Positions 1-9,084 of a stretch of DNA of 64,000 nt are shown piece after piece (position 1 is the stretch's first letter; each line of letters opens with the position of its first letter). This DNA is from an uncultured Thermoguttaceae bacterium. GTDB lineage: Bacteria > Planctomycetota > Planctomycetia > Pirellulales > Thermoguttaceae. Under the pieces are notes generated by a model. That model ran no database searches. It had not been told where the DNA came from and saw nothing but the letters and a program-made list of their open reading frames with translations. Where the stretch lies: the NCBI GenBank assembly GCA_938042245.1, contig CALIRO010000018.1, positions 1 through 64,000 on the forward strand. The letters are read 5' to 3'. The position numbers and the translations under genes are program-made.

Positions 1-2
1 TC

Positions 3-674
3 TGGGAGGCGGTGGCCCGGGAGGCGCTGCGGATGATCTTCCCGGAGGCGGACCCCCAGGGCTTTGAGGAGGACGCCCGGGTCACGGCCCTGTGGCTCTG
101 GACGCTTCTGGCCCGCAAGAACGGCGCCCAGGTGGCGGCTGCAGGTGATGAGGAAGAGGAAGAGCTGGAGGAGGCGGCCGAGACGCCTAAGGTGAAGGGG
201 TGGTCGATGCCCTACGACGACGCCCGCCTCATCCTCCAGGCGCTGGGGGCGGACGAGGCAAGGCTCAGGCGGCCGGGCGGGATCCTCGAGATCAAGGGCA
301 ACACGGCCCGGCTTCGGTCGGTGATGGAGCGACGGCGGTATCTTGTAGGGGAGCCGAGGGCGGCAGCCCCAGAGAAGCTCCATCGGCGGAAACGCCAGGG
401 CGTGCTCTTTGAGGAACTGAAAGAGCTCCCGCAGAGCGGGATCGTCACCTTCGAGCCTGGGCGCACCCTCTTGGACCGTTTGCACCAGGCAATGTTACTG
501 TTCGCTGAAGGGCAGACGGAGGCCCTACGTCGCTTCCTCATGGAGGAAGGCTACGGCCGGGAGCCCCAGTTCTGGCGCCTGGCTGATGCTCTCTCGCGGT
601 TGTATCCCACTTTATCAAGGGAAAAGCGCTTGGTAGACGGCTTGATCGCACGAAGGAAGACCTGGCGTCTTTAA
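3..674 (+). CDS. DUF1156-type DNA methylase, C-terminal part (5' end off the window)
   Basis: The reading frame is open to the left edge, so this is the last ~223 codons of a longer gene. The visible part has an acidic linker (about residues 40-60), then an alpha-helical C-terminal region ending in a basic FWRLADALS...EKRLVDGLIARRK tail. That tail is what I recall from DUF1156 proteins, large adenine-specific DNA methylases. The catalytic methylase motifs would lie upstream and cannot be seen. The call rests mostly on context: DUF1156 genes are commonly followed by a DUF499 ATPase, as here. The stop TAA at 672-674 is one base before the ATG of the next gene, so the genes are co-transcribed. 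The acquired-looking GC-rich codon use is shared with the next two genes. Family moderately sure, methylase activity inferred. Confidence 0.65.
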   Translation, partial: WEAVAREALRMIFPEADPQGFEEDARVTALWLWTLLARKNGAQVAAAGDEEEEELEEAAETPKVKGWSMPYDDARLILQALGADEARLRRPGGILEIKGNTARLRSVMERRRYLVGEPRAAAPEKLHRRKRQGVLFEELKELPQSGIVTFEPGRTLLDRLHQAMLLFAEGQTEALRRFLMEEGYGREPQFWRLADALSRLYPTLSREKRLVDGLIARRKTWRL

Positions 675-675
675 G

Positions 676-1239
676 ATGGACCTACAGGACTGGTGCGAAG
701 CATTCAGGAGGCAGGTGCGGAGGAATCCCTGGGCCGATGGGTTGCGGGACGCCGCCCTGGCGGGGAGGTTGGGGCAGTGGACAGCCTTGCTCACGGAGGT
801 GGTGGCGAAAGCGTGTTAGGAGCTAGGGTTCCAGGTGGCGGCCCGCGGACAGATGTCCCGTATTCTTCCTATCCCCCGCCAGGAGTATCTGGGTCTGGAT
901 GTCCTGGCCTTCCCAAAAAGGGGGTCACCACGGTGGACGAAGCCGGTGATGGCCTTTGAGCTGGAAAACAGCCCGCACGAGGCGGCCATCGCCTACGCGC
1001 TGTGGAGGGTGTGCATGGTGCGTGTAGCATGGGGAGGGGTGTTCTGCTACCAGAGGGAGCCAGACCAAGTGGGGGAGATCCCCCGGGCGCTTGCTGATTT
1101 GGTCCGAGCGCTGGCCCCCGATATGGAGCTGATGGTGGTTGTCGGGACCCGCAGCTGCGCTGAGGACTTCCCTGATGGATTTTTCCGGCCTTATCGCTGG
1201 GATGTAAATTACAAGCGGTTTCGTCTGATGGGAGAGTGA
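676..1239 (+). pseudogene. Small nuclease-like gene interrupted by an in-frame TAG
   Basis: A 187-codon frame starts with ATG at 676, directly after the upstream stop, and ends with TGA at 1237-1239 overlapping the next gene. It is broken by a single amber codon at 817-819 (codon 48, context ...VAKAC*ELGFQV). The frame is maintained on both sides, so one base change (for example CAG to TAG) explains the break. The downstream half has a hydrophobic strand GLDVLAF, a short turn, then VMAFELENS followed by a helix. That arrangement recalls the core of PD-(D/E)xK-fold nucleases, with N in place of K; this is inference. A GTG at 835 could restart translation and give a 134-residue fragment. The family is not recognised. 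A sequencing error cannot be excluded. Confidence 0.6.
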
Positions 1240-1244
1240 AAGCC

Positions 1245-3992
1245 ATGGCCTCCTTGAAACCTTGGCATCAAGTAGCGACGCCGCACGGGGATTTGCGGAA
1301 GGGGATCCCATTAGATGCCTCGGCCTTTGCCATCCACCTGGATCAAGTGATCGACGGCCGGGCATCGGAGGATTACCGCGAGCCGCATCGCTTCTTCGCC
1401 CGCACGTATCTGACGGAGGCCTTTCGCAAAATGGCCGCCGATGTGCTTCGCCGCCTCGCGGGGGAGCGGCTCGGTACTTCGCCGGGCATCAACTTGACGA
1501 CCCAGTTCGGTGGCGGGAAAACTCACTTCCTTACCATGCTCTACCACCTCTGCCGAGCGGGCGATGCTGCCAAGGGATGGCCAGGAGTTTCCGAGCTTAT
1601 CGAGGAAGCTGGCCTTTCCGCGGTCCCCAAAGCCCGTGTGGCCGTCTTCATCGGCAACCGGTTTGATTTCGTCGTCGGTGCGGGTGCGGAAGGGGAGCCC
1701 AGACGTAAAACGCCGTGGGGAGATCTGGCTTGGCAGGTGGGCGGCAACGACCTCTACCAGCTGGTGAAGGATCACGACGAACAGGGCGTTGTCCCCGGTG
1801 GGGAGATCCTTCAGAAAGTCTTCACGGGCGAGCCGACGCTCATCCTCATGGACGAGGTGTTAAGCTTCCTCCGCCGGGCCCGGGAGGCGGGGGATCCATA
1901 CCGCCGCTTGGGCTCGCAGTTCTATAGCTTCTTGGATGTGCTCACCCGCGAGGTGACTGGCAGCGAGAACACGGCCCTGGTCATCTCCCTTCCTCTCTCC
2001 GAGTACGAGATGACCCAGGAGGATGAGGCGGAGTTCCAGCGGCTGAGCAAGCTGTTGGACCGCCTGAGCAAGGCGGTGCTCCTTTCGGAGAAGATGGAGA
2101 TCGCGGAGATCGTCCGGCGGAGGCTCTTTGAAGAAGTCGGCGACCCCAAGGAGATCGCCCGCACGGCCAAAGCCTACGCGGAGTGGGTGCGCAAGAATCG
2201 AACACAGCTGCCCGAGTGGTTCCCGGCCGACCAGGCGGAGCTGGTCTTTAGGGCCACCTATCCCTTCCATCCTACGGTGCTGTCGGTCTTTGAGCGCAAG
2301 TGGCAGTCGCTACCGAGATTCCAGCGGACCCGGGGCATTCTGCGCCTTCTGGCCCTCTGGGTTTCCCACGACTGGCAGCGGGCGTATCGCGAAGGGACGA
2401 GGGAACCGCTGATCGTCCTGGGCTCGGCCCCCATGGAGGATCCTTTCTTCCGAGCTGCCGTTTTCGAGCAGCTAGGTGAGGGCCGCCTGGAAGCGGCGGT
2501 GCTTTCGGACATCGCTAGCCCAGAAGCCCATGCAGTCCGCTTGGATCAGGAAGCTGGGGGCTCGATGAGACGGCTGCGGCTGCATCAGCAGGTGGCCACG
2601 GCGGTCTTCTTCGAATCCTCCGGAGGGCAGGTGCGCAACGAGGCCACGCTCCCGGAGGTGCGCCTAGCGGTGGGCGGGCCGGAGATCGAAATGGGGTGGA
2701 TCGAGGACACCCTGGAGAACCTGGTGGGCCGGTGTTACTACCTGGACGCGCGGGGGACGGCTTACTGGATCAGCCACCGGCCGACGCTGAACAAGATCCT
2801 CTCCGACCGGCGCGCCGCGCTTTCGGGCCCGGAGGCGGAGGAGCAGATCCGCGAGAAGGTCCGCCAGGCGATCCGGGAGGTCTTCAAGACCGGGGGCGCC
2901 GGCATTGAGCGTCGGTATTTCCCGGAGGATTCGGTGGACATCCCCGACGTGGGCGCTCTGCGCCTGGTGGTGATGGCCCCGGAGCACGGGTGGGAGAACG
3001 CTGAACGGGAGCGGACCAAGGACCTGCTGCGGCGCATGGTCCAGGAATTTGGGGGGCGGGGGAGGACTTACAAGAGCGGGCTGATCTTTGCCGTGGCTGA
3101 GAGCGGGGCGCACCTAACGGACGAGGCGCGCACGCTACTGGCTTTGGAGAGCCTGGAGGACCCGGCGGAGCAGGAACGGCTGCGGCTGGAGCCGGCGCAG
3201 GTGCGGGAGCTCAAAGAGAAGAAACGCCGCAGCGAGCAAAAGCTCGGGGAGCTGGTCTGGCACGCCTACCATCGTGTGCTCCTTCTGGGCAAGGACAACG
3301 AGCTGCAGGAAGTGGATTTGGGACGGCTCCATCCCAGCATGGGGAAATCGCTGGTGGACATCATCATGATGCGCCTCAAGCAGGAAGGCATCCTTGAGGA
3401 AACCATCAGCCCGGACTTCCTCGTCCGCCACTGGCCGCCCGCGCATCAGGAAGGATGGAACACCCGAGCGGTCCGCGATGTGTTCTACGCATCCCCGCTT
3501 TACCCCCGGTTGGTCGACCCGGATGCCCTGCGAGAAATCATCGCCTGGGGCGTGCGGGAAGGGAAATTCGCCTATGTGGTACGGGCGGAAGAAGGTCTTG
3601 CAAGGACAATCTTCGAAGATTCCGCCTTCACGGCGGACCGGGTGGAGTTCTCCGGAGAGGTCTTGTTGGTCCCGCCCGAGCAGCTATCCGCCCCGCCGCC
3701 CCCTTCTTGGGAGCGGCCTGAAGGGAAGGTCGAACCGCAACCGCCCTCCGTCCCACCTGAGAAGATGCCGGTTCGGCGCATCGCCTGGGAAGGCAACCTG
3801 CCGCCGCAACAGTGGGCTAACTTTTACATGAAAATCCTCACCCACTTTGCCACGGATTCCAGCCTGCGGATCGTCGTACGCTTCGAGGTGGCGCCTGAGG
3901 GAGGCATCTCCAGGGAGAAAGCGTCAGAGATCCGCTCCGCTCTGCAAGAGCTAGCCCTAGAATTTCAGAACCTACAAATCAACGAAGAATAA
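1245..3992 (+). CDS. DUF499 family AAA-type ATPase
   Basis: A large ATPase of 915 residues. The P-loop reads TTQFGGGKTHFL (Lys at about 92) and a Walker B-like strand LILMDEV has its Asp at about 203. The GGGKTH form of the P-loop and the start LKPWHQVATPHGDLR are characteristic of DUF499. The C-terminal third has a winged-helix-like region and a proline-rich linker (about residues 805-835), then a small terminal domain. DUF499 ATPases co-occur with DUF1156 methylases in predicted anti-phage or modification systems; the biochemical role is not settled. ATG 1245 is preferred because GGAGAG lies 9 bases upstream; GTG 1236 in the same frame overlaps the previous stop. A helicase gene often completes such loci, and none follows here. 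Confidence 0.8.
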   Translation: MASLKPWHQVATPHGDLRKGIPLDASAFAIHLDQVIDGRASEDYREPHRFFARTYLTEAFRKMAADVLRRLAGERLGTSPGINLTTQFGGGKTHFLTMLYHLCRAGDAAKGWPGVSELIEEAGLSAVPKARVAVFIGNRFDFVVGAGAEGEPRRKTPWGDLAWQVGGNDLYQLVKDHDEQGVVPGGEILQKVFTGEPTLILMDEVLSFLRRAREAGDPYRRLGSQFYSFLDVLTREVTGSENTALVISLPLSEYEMTQEDEAEFQRLSKLLDRLSKAVLLSEKMEIAEIVRRRLFEEVGDPKEIARTAKAYAEWVRKNRTQLPEWFPADQAELVFRATYPFHPTVLSVFERKWQSLPRFQRTRGILRLLALWVSHDWQRAYREGTREPLIVLGSAPMEDPFFRAAVFEQLGEGRLEAAVLSDIASPEAHAVRLDQEAGGSMRRLRLHQQVATAVFFESSGGQVRNEATLPEVRLAVGGPEIEMGWIEDTLENLVGRCYYLDARGTAYWISHRPTLNKILSDRRAALSGPEAEEQIREKVRQAIREVFKTGGAGIERRYFPEDSVDIPDVGALRLVVMAPEHGWENAERERTKDLLRRMVQEFGGRGRTYKSGLIFAVAESGAHLTDEARTLLALESLEDPAEQERLRLEPAQVRELKEKKRRSEQKLGELVWHAYHRVLLLGKDNELQEVDLGRLHPSMGKSLVDIIMMRLKQEGILEETISPDFLVRHWPPAHQEGWNTRAVRDVFYASPLYPRLVDPDALREIIAWGVREGKFAYVVRAEEGLARTIFEDSAFTADRVEFSGEVLLVPPEQLSAPPPPSWERPEGKVEPQPPSVPPEKMPVRRIAWEGNLPPQQWANFYMKILTHFATDSSLRIVVRFEVAPEGGISREKASEIRSALQELALEFQNLQINEE

Positions 3993-4513
3993 CCGGAATC
4001 GAATGGACGGCGATCCGGACCAATTCCAGGCGCCCGCAGTTACAGAACCTAAAACAATAACCAGCCCGGCCCGTCTGCCGGTTGGTCAAGAGACTACCAA
4101 AACGCAACGATTTGCAGAGGAGCTTCCTGCCGGGGGCCAGCCAGCGGTGGGACGGCCGGCAGCGGATGCGGGTCAACTGGCAGGAGGTGGGTCGGCTGAC
4201 AGTTGATTGCCCTTGGAGCCGACTGAACTGATGTCCAAATCGACTACTCAATACCACATCCGCCGGCGGCGAAAGGGGATGAGCCGCCTCCTTTTTGTAA
4301 CAATTCAGCCGAATGGCCCCTGCTTGGTGTCATCGGCGCAAAAGCGCCCGGTGCCGAAACCAAACTGCCTTCCTATTCTGCACCGCCTAAGGTAGCGAGC
4401 CTGCTGCCCCGACAAGCCGCATATGCCCATAACCCAGCCTTCTCCCTCTGGCTGGCGCCAGCATGGGAATGGGAGTTTGGGCGGCGATCTAGGCTCTGCG
4501 ATCCGCTGGCGGG
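3993..4513. other. Gene-free junction between GC-rich island and backbone
   Basis: No convincing gene. A 67-codon frame at 4003-4206 has no recognisable domain and low-complexity Ala/Gly/Pro composition. In another frame a short basic stretch ends at about 4230 (context VNWQEVGRLTVDCPW), which may be a decayed gene remnant. At 4298-4316 the sequence TAACAATTCAGCCGAATGG matches one terminal inverted repeat of the R2 element family; no second end is visible, so it is at best a fragment. Sequence style changes here from the GC-rich island to the backbone type. Confidence 0.5.
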
Positions 4514-6094
4514 CTATGCCTCTTCGACGACTTTCCAGCCGAGGCGGTCGGCTAGGGCGTAAACGGGCTCTTTCAGGTCGCCGTAGTAGGTCACCCGGTG
4601 CCAGCCCCAGCGATCCCACTCTTGATGGAGCTTCTCGAAATCGCCTACCGGGGCGCCGCAGAGTTTGGTTCGGCAGGCCCGGTCCTCTAGTTCGTTGCCG
4701 ACTGTCTTGGCCTGATGGAAGAGGATCTGTTTTCGGTCCGGGGCCAGTTCCAGGGTGCTGGTCATATAGCCTTCGGGCAAAAGCGAGCGGACCGAAGCGC
4801 CTTGGCGATCCTCGGAATGGGTGAGGATTTGGAAGGGGTTGGCAGGGCCGTCGGGACCAAAAGGTTTGTAGCTGGCCACGCAGTGGGCATAGATGATCTG
4901 GCGTTTGGCGCTGTCGAGGACCGGATCGGAGATGAAGCCGGGCCGACCTTGCGTCATGGTGGTCATGACCACCATGGTAGTCGTAGAACGGACGTCGGCC
5001 TCGCAGGCGCCGATGCGTTTCTGATTATACAGTTCTACATAGCTGAGGCAGGGATAGGCTTCCAGATGACCGCCGTAGAAGCCGCCCAGACAGTTGATGG
5101 TAATCGCATGGGCGGCATGGTTTTTCATCAGGGCATCGCAAGCCAGGTACATGGCGGCGCTTTTTTGGAGGGTTTCTGGGGAGACATCGCGGATTAGTTG
5201 AGCAGCCTTGGCCCAGCGGTCGGCCAATTCCTTGGCTTGGTCCCTATTGGCCTGCTGATAAGCGTGTTTGATTTCGTCGAAGGTAATGGGGATGACGACG
5301 ATGCCGAGCTGATCTTGAATGGTTTTGAAAAATGCCGGTCCGCCCCAACCGCCGCCGACCGTGAGAATCTTCATCTCTTTAACCTGCCGAAGCGTTTCTT
5401 CCGGCGAGAGGCATTGGAGCTGGTCCGGCTTGCAAGTCATATCGCCGGGCTGGGGCGTTCGGTCTTTGCGGACCTTGGCGACCGCAGCCACAAAATCGGC
5501 CATCGTGCCGCCTTTGCGGAGCAGTTCAAAACATTTCATGGCGGCCACATGATCGTCCCAATTCGAGGAGCCGAGATAGGCGAAATTGGGTTTGCCCTGG
5601 CGGAGAAAACTGGCCGTATAGACCAGAAACCCGCCGCTACCGGCAAAAAGGAAATCCAAATACAAGGTGGGTTTTCCCGTTTCGACGACTGTTTGGACCA
5701 CTCGGTTCCAGCAGTTCATTTGATAGACGATGTAACCGTCAGGCGGGTTGGCTTGGTCTTGTTCGACGATCTTTTTTGCAGCATCGGGGCCGTTGGCCAT
5801 GGCGGGCAGGAATTCCACATCAGGACAGGCTTCACGGAACATTTTTTCAATCTTTTGCATGACCGGGCGGAAGTCGAAGCCGATGTTCGGCCAATCGGGC
5901 TGTGGCTGCACCTCGCCGTGAAGGGAATAGATAAGGCGAAGGCGCATTTTGGGTTCGGCGGCAAATAGACGCTCCGTAGGCCGAAGGGCCGTCAGCGTCC
6001 CAGCCGCACAGGCCGCACAACCGGCCAAAAACCGCCGCCGACTCACACAACAAGCACACCCACTAGACACAGGCAAAGACCGAGACATTCGCAT
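4514..6094 (-). CDS. Tat-exported protein, sugar-isomerase-like fold
   Basis: 526 residues. The N-terminus carries a twin-arginine signal (SRRRFLAGCAACAAG, about residues 18-32) and an Ala-rich cleavage region before AAEPKMRL, so it is exported folded. The body shows alternating strands and helices. Segments such as ITINCLGGFYGG, a Cys-containing ACEADVRS stretch and THSEDRQG recall L-fucose/L-arabinose isomerase-type folds, in which a C-terminal domain binds metal and sugar. That family assignment is tentative. ATG 6094 is chosen because GAAAGG lies 8 bases upstream and the Arg pair then sits near the N-terminus; the frame continues upstream without a better start. It is divergent from the GH127 gene with about 240 bases between them, which fits a shared role in carbohydrate breakdown. 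Isomerase activity is unproven. Confidence 0.6.
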   Translation of the reverse strand: MRMSRSLPVSSGCACCVSRRRFLAGCAACAAGTLTALRPTERLFAAEPKMRLRLIYSLHGEVQPQPDWPNIGFDFRPVMQKIEKMFREACPDVEFLPAMANGPDAAKKIVEQDQANPPDGYIVYQMNCWNRVVQTVVETGKPTLYLDFLFAGSGGFLVYTASFLRQGKPNFAYLGSSNWDDHVAAMKCFELLRKGGTMADFVAAVAKVRKDRTPQPGDMTCKPDQLQCLSPEETLRQVKEMKILTVGGGWGGPAFFKTIQDQLGIVVIPITFDEIKHAYQQANRDQAKELADRWAKAAQLIRDVSPETLQKSAAMYLACDALMKNHAAHAITINCLGGFYGGHLEAYPCLSYVELYNQKRIGACEADVRSTTTMVVMTTMTQGRPGFISDPVLDSAKRQIIYAHCVASYKPFGPDGPANPFQILTHSEDRQGASVRSLLPEGYMTSTLELAPDRKQILFHQAKTVGNELEDRACRTKLCGAPVGDFEKLHQEWDRWGWHRVTYYGDLKEPVYALADRLGWKVVEEA

Positions 6095-6335
6095 CGCTTG
6101 GACCTTTCGTAAAAAAGAAATCACACCTCTACAAGCTCTAGGAGGGCAAAGTTTCTTAAGGCAGGAAGGACGTATCCTCCAAGAGGGTACAGACCATTGT
6201 AAAAGCAAAGCCAGCCCTTGACAAGCAGCATCCCCATAAGGAATGATGCTTCCAGGGGCGAATGTTTGCGGCGAGTTGGTCCGGGAGCAAAGCCATGGGA
6301 GAGCAACCCTAGATTATTTTAGGAGGGTAAGCAAG

Positions 6336-8945
6336 ATGTTAATTTGTTTATTTTTAGAGAACCCGTACCAGATACCGGAACAGTCGCCGAATCGATTGGT
6401 TCGGGCGGCGGCGCCCAGGTTGGCAATGGTGGCTATGGGGATAGTGGTTTGGTTCGCTTCAGGGGCAGCGGCGTCTGAATTGGCGGAGGAAAAGCCGACC
6501 AGGGCGGCGGCTGCGGCGGCCAGCAAGGCGGGCCACGAAGCCCAAGCGGTGCAGATTACAATGGTCCAGGGGCCCCCGACCGAGATGAAAAATCCGTTTT
6601 ATGTGAGCAATCGGCCCCCGCTTGCGCCCAGTCCTTTCCTGAAACTGCCCATCGGCAGCATTAAGCCCCAGGGATGGCTTCGGCAGCAACTGCTTCTGGC
6701 CCGAAACGGGATGGTAGGGAGGCTAAAAGAAATTTCCCCTTGGCTCCGATTTGAGGAAAGCGCCTGGGCCAATAAAGACGGGCAGGGCAAACACGGCTGG
6801 GAAGAGATGCCCTACTGGCTCAAGGGATTCGGCGACCTGGGCTATGTGCTGGACGATCCGGAGGTGATTGCCGAGGCCAAAAAATGGATCGAAGCAGTCA
6901 TGGCATCTCAGCGGGAAGACGGCTGGTTTGGCCCCCGGGCGTTGCTTACCGCTCTGGACGGCAAACCAGACCTCTGGCCGCATATGGTCATGCTCAATGT
7001 CTTGCAGAGCTATTACGAATATAGCGGCGACCGGCGGGTGCTGGACGTCATGACCCGGTACTTCGAATGGCAAAACCGCTTGCCTGTTAGCGCCTTCGGC
7101 GAAGGCTATTGGCCCAGAATGCGGGCGGGCGACAACATTGAAAGCGTGCTTTGGCTTTATAACCGGACTGGCCAAGAGTGGCTTCTGGAGCTGGCGCGGA
7201 AAATCCATGCGGGAATGGCCCGATGGGATGAAGATATTATCAATTGGCATAATGTCAATCTTGCCCAGGGATTCCGGGCCGGGACCGTCTTCTGGATGCT
7301 CTCGCAAAAGCCGGAACACTTAGCGTCAGCGGAACGAAATTACACGAAACTTATGGACATGTACGGGCAGTTTCCCGGAGGCGGTTTTGTAGGCGACGAA
7401 AACTGCCGACCCGGATTCACCGACCCCCGAGGCGGCATCGAAACCTGCGGCATCGTGGAATTCATGCACAGTTTCCAGATGCTTTTGCGCATTACGGGTC
7501 AACCCATCTGGGCTGACCGGTGCGAAGAGATCGCTTTGAACAGTTTTCCGGCGGCTATGACTCCGGACCTCAAGGGGCTGCACTATATCACTTGCGCCAA
7601 CCAGGTGCAATTGGACCGGCACAATAAGTCGCCGGGCATTCAGAACAGCGGTACGATGTTTAGCTACAGTCCGTTCGAGTGCTACCGGTGCTGCCAACAC
7701 AATGTCTCGCACGGTTGGCCGTACTATGCGGAGGAGCTTTGGCTGGCCACGCCGGACGGAGGATTAGCCGCCTCGCTTTATGCGGCCAGCGAAGTGGAAG
7801 CCCAGGTGGGAGACGGAACAAAAGTTCAAATTACCGAAGAGACAGACTATCCGTTTGACCAGACGGTCCGCCTTCGCGTTTCGACGCCAAAGCCAGTACG
7901 GTTTCCGCTCTATTTGCGCCTCCCCCGCTGGTGCAAGGGACCGCAGTTAGAGATCAACGGCCTGGCGGTTAGCACCTCGGCCAAGCCGCTCAGCTTCTTG
8001 AGGATTGAACGAACTTGGCAAAACGGTGATACGGTCAGTTTGCGGCTTCCGATGGAGGTGCAGGTCCGAACATGGACAAAAAACCATAATGCGGTTTCGG
8101 TGGATTATGGGCCGCTGAGTTTTTCGATCCGTATTCGGGAGCGATGGCAGAAATACGTCAATCGGCACCCGGATTGGCCGGAGTGGGAAGTGTTTCCGGA
8201 TTCGCCCTGGAACTACGGGCTGGAACTGGTCGATCTGAAGCGACCGGCAGAAACGCTCCGGGTAGTGCGGAAAGAGGGGCCGTTGGCTGCCAACCCGTGG
8301 ACGCCGGAGGATGTCCCTATCTGGATTCAAGCCCGGGGCCGAAAGATACCGGACTGGCAGATGGACGAGCGGAACATGGTAGGCCCGTTGCAAGCTTGCC
8401 CGGCCCTGAGCAGCGAACCGATCGAGGAGATTACGCTGATACCGATGGGGGCGGCCCGGCTGAGGATCGCCTGCATCCCGACCGTTACGGCCGGGCCGGA
8501 AGGCCACCGTTGGCAGGCGCCCAGCCGATGGAAGGTCTCGGCCTCCCACTGCTTTGAACATGACACCCTAAGCGCCCTGAACGACGGCCTGGAACCGAAA
8601 AACTCCAATGATCATTCGATTCCGCGGATGACCTGGTGGCCGCATCGGGGAACGGCCGAATGGGTGCAGTATGAATTCGAGAAACCCCGGCGGGTGGCCG
8701 GAGTAGCGGTGTATTGGTTCGACGATACGGGGCAGGGCCAATGCCGCTTGCCGCAGTCCTGGCGCCTGCTTTATCGAGACGGAGATCCGTGGAAGCCGGT
8801 GCCAGAGGTGAAAGAATTTCCCATTGCCAAAGACCGATATTCTCAGGTGCGGTTTCCAGCAGTAGAGACTACGGGGCTGCGGCTGGAGGTGCAACTGCAG
8901 GAGGGGTTTTCCGGGGGGATATTGGAGTGGAAGGTGCTCCCGTAG
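6336..8945 (+). CDS. Secreted GH127 / DUF1680 glycoside hydrolase
   Basis: 869 residues. A signal-like hydrophobic segment (LAMVAMGIVVWFASGAAAS, about residues 29-47) is followed by a long helical (alpha/alpha)6 region. The family hallmark is the Cys cluster ECYRCCQHN (Glu448, Cys449, Cys452, Cys453) together with the upstream GGIETCGIVEF motif. In characterised GH127 beta-L-arabinofuranosidases such residues bind zinc and supply a cysteine nucleophile. The C-terminal ~130 residues (WVQYEFEKPRRVAGVAVYWF) look like an F5/8-type carbohydrate-binding beta-sandwich. The start at 6336 has AGGAGG 9 bases upstream; longer in-frame starts lack this. Substrate is probably an arabinose- or related sugar-containing glycan; exact specificity cannot be read from sequence. 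Confidence 0.85.
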   Translation: MLICLFLENPYQIPEQSPNRLVRAAAPRLAMVAMGIVVWFASGAAASELAEEKPTRAAAAAASKAGHEAQAVQITMVQGPPTEMKNPFYVSNRPPLAPSPFLKLPIGSIKPQGWLRQQLLLARNGMVGRLKEISPWLRFEESAWANKDGQGKHGWEEMPYWLKGFGDLGYVLDDPEVIAEAKKWIEAVMASQREDGWFGPRALLTALDGKPDLWPHMVMLNVLQSYYEYSGDRRVLDVMTRYFEWQNRLPVSAFGEGYWPRMRAGDNIESVLWLYNRTGQEWLLELARKIHAGMARWDEDIINWHNVNLAQGFRAGTVFWMLSQKPEHLASAERNYTKLMDMYGQFPGGGFVGDENCRPGFTDPRGGIETCGIVEFMHSFQMLLRITGQPIWADRCEEIALNSFPAAMTPDLKGLHYITCANQVQLDRHNKSPGIQNSGTMFSYSPFECYRCCQHNVSHGWPYYAEELWLATPDGGLAASLYAASEVEAQVGDGTKVQITEETDYPFDQTVRLRVSTPKPVRFPLYLRLPRWCKGPQLEINGLAVSTSAKPLSFLRIERTWQNGDTVSLRLPMEVQVRTWTKNHNAVSVDYGPLSFSIRIRERWQKYVNRHPDWPEWEVFPDSPWNYGLELVDLKRPAETLRVVRKEGPLAANPWTPEDVPIWIQARGRKIPDWQMDERNMVGPLQACPALSSEPIEEITLIPMGAARLRIACIPTVTAGPEGHRWQAPSRWKVSASHCFEHDTLSALNDGLEPKNSNDHSIPRMTWWPHRGTAEWVQYEFEKPRRVAGVAVYWFDDTGQGQCRLPQSWRLLYRDGDPWKPVPEVKEFPIAKDRYSQVRFPAVETTGLRLEVQLQEGFSGGILEWKVLP

Positions 8946-9084
8946 GCCGAGGCCCACTCCGAGGGGCGTGAACTCGGATGTGCTGGTTCGGAGAGAGGTC
9001 GGTTTTCGTTCGCCGGCAATCCTACCGAGGAATAAACCCGGCAGAACAATCGGTGCCGATAAAGCCTGATGAACTGGAAGAGTT

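Noticed and set aside
4003-4206. 67-codon frame after the DUF499 gene
   Set aside because: Low-complexity, no domain, no ribosome site of note.
5198-5968. 256-codon + strand frame inside the Tat-exported protein gene
   Set aside because: Antisense shadow; the - strand frame has the Tat signal, ribosome site and domain-like content.
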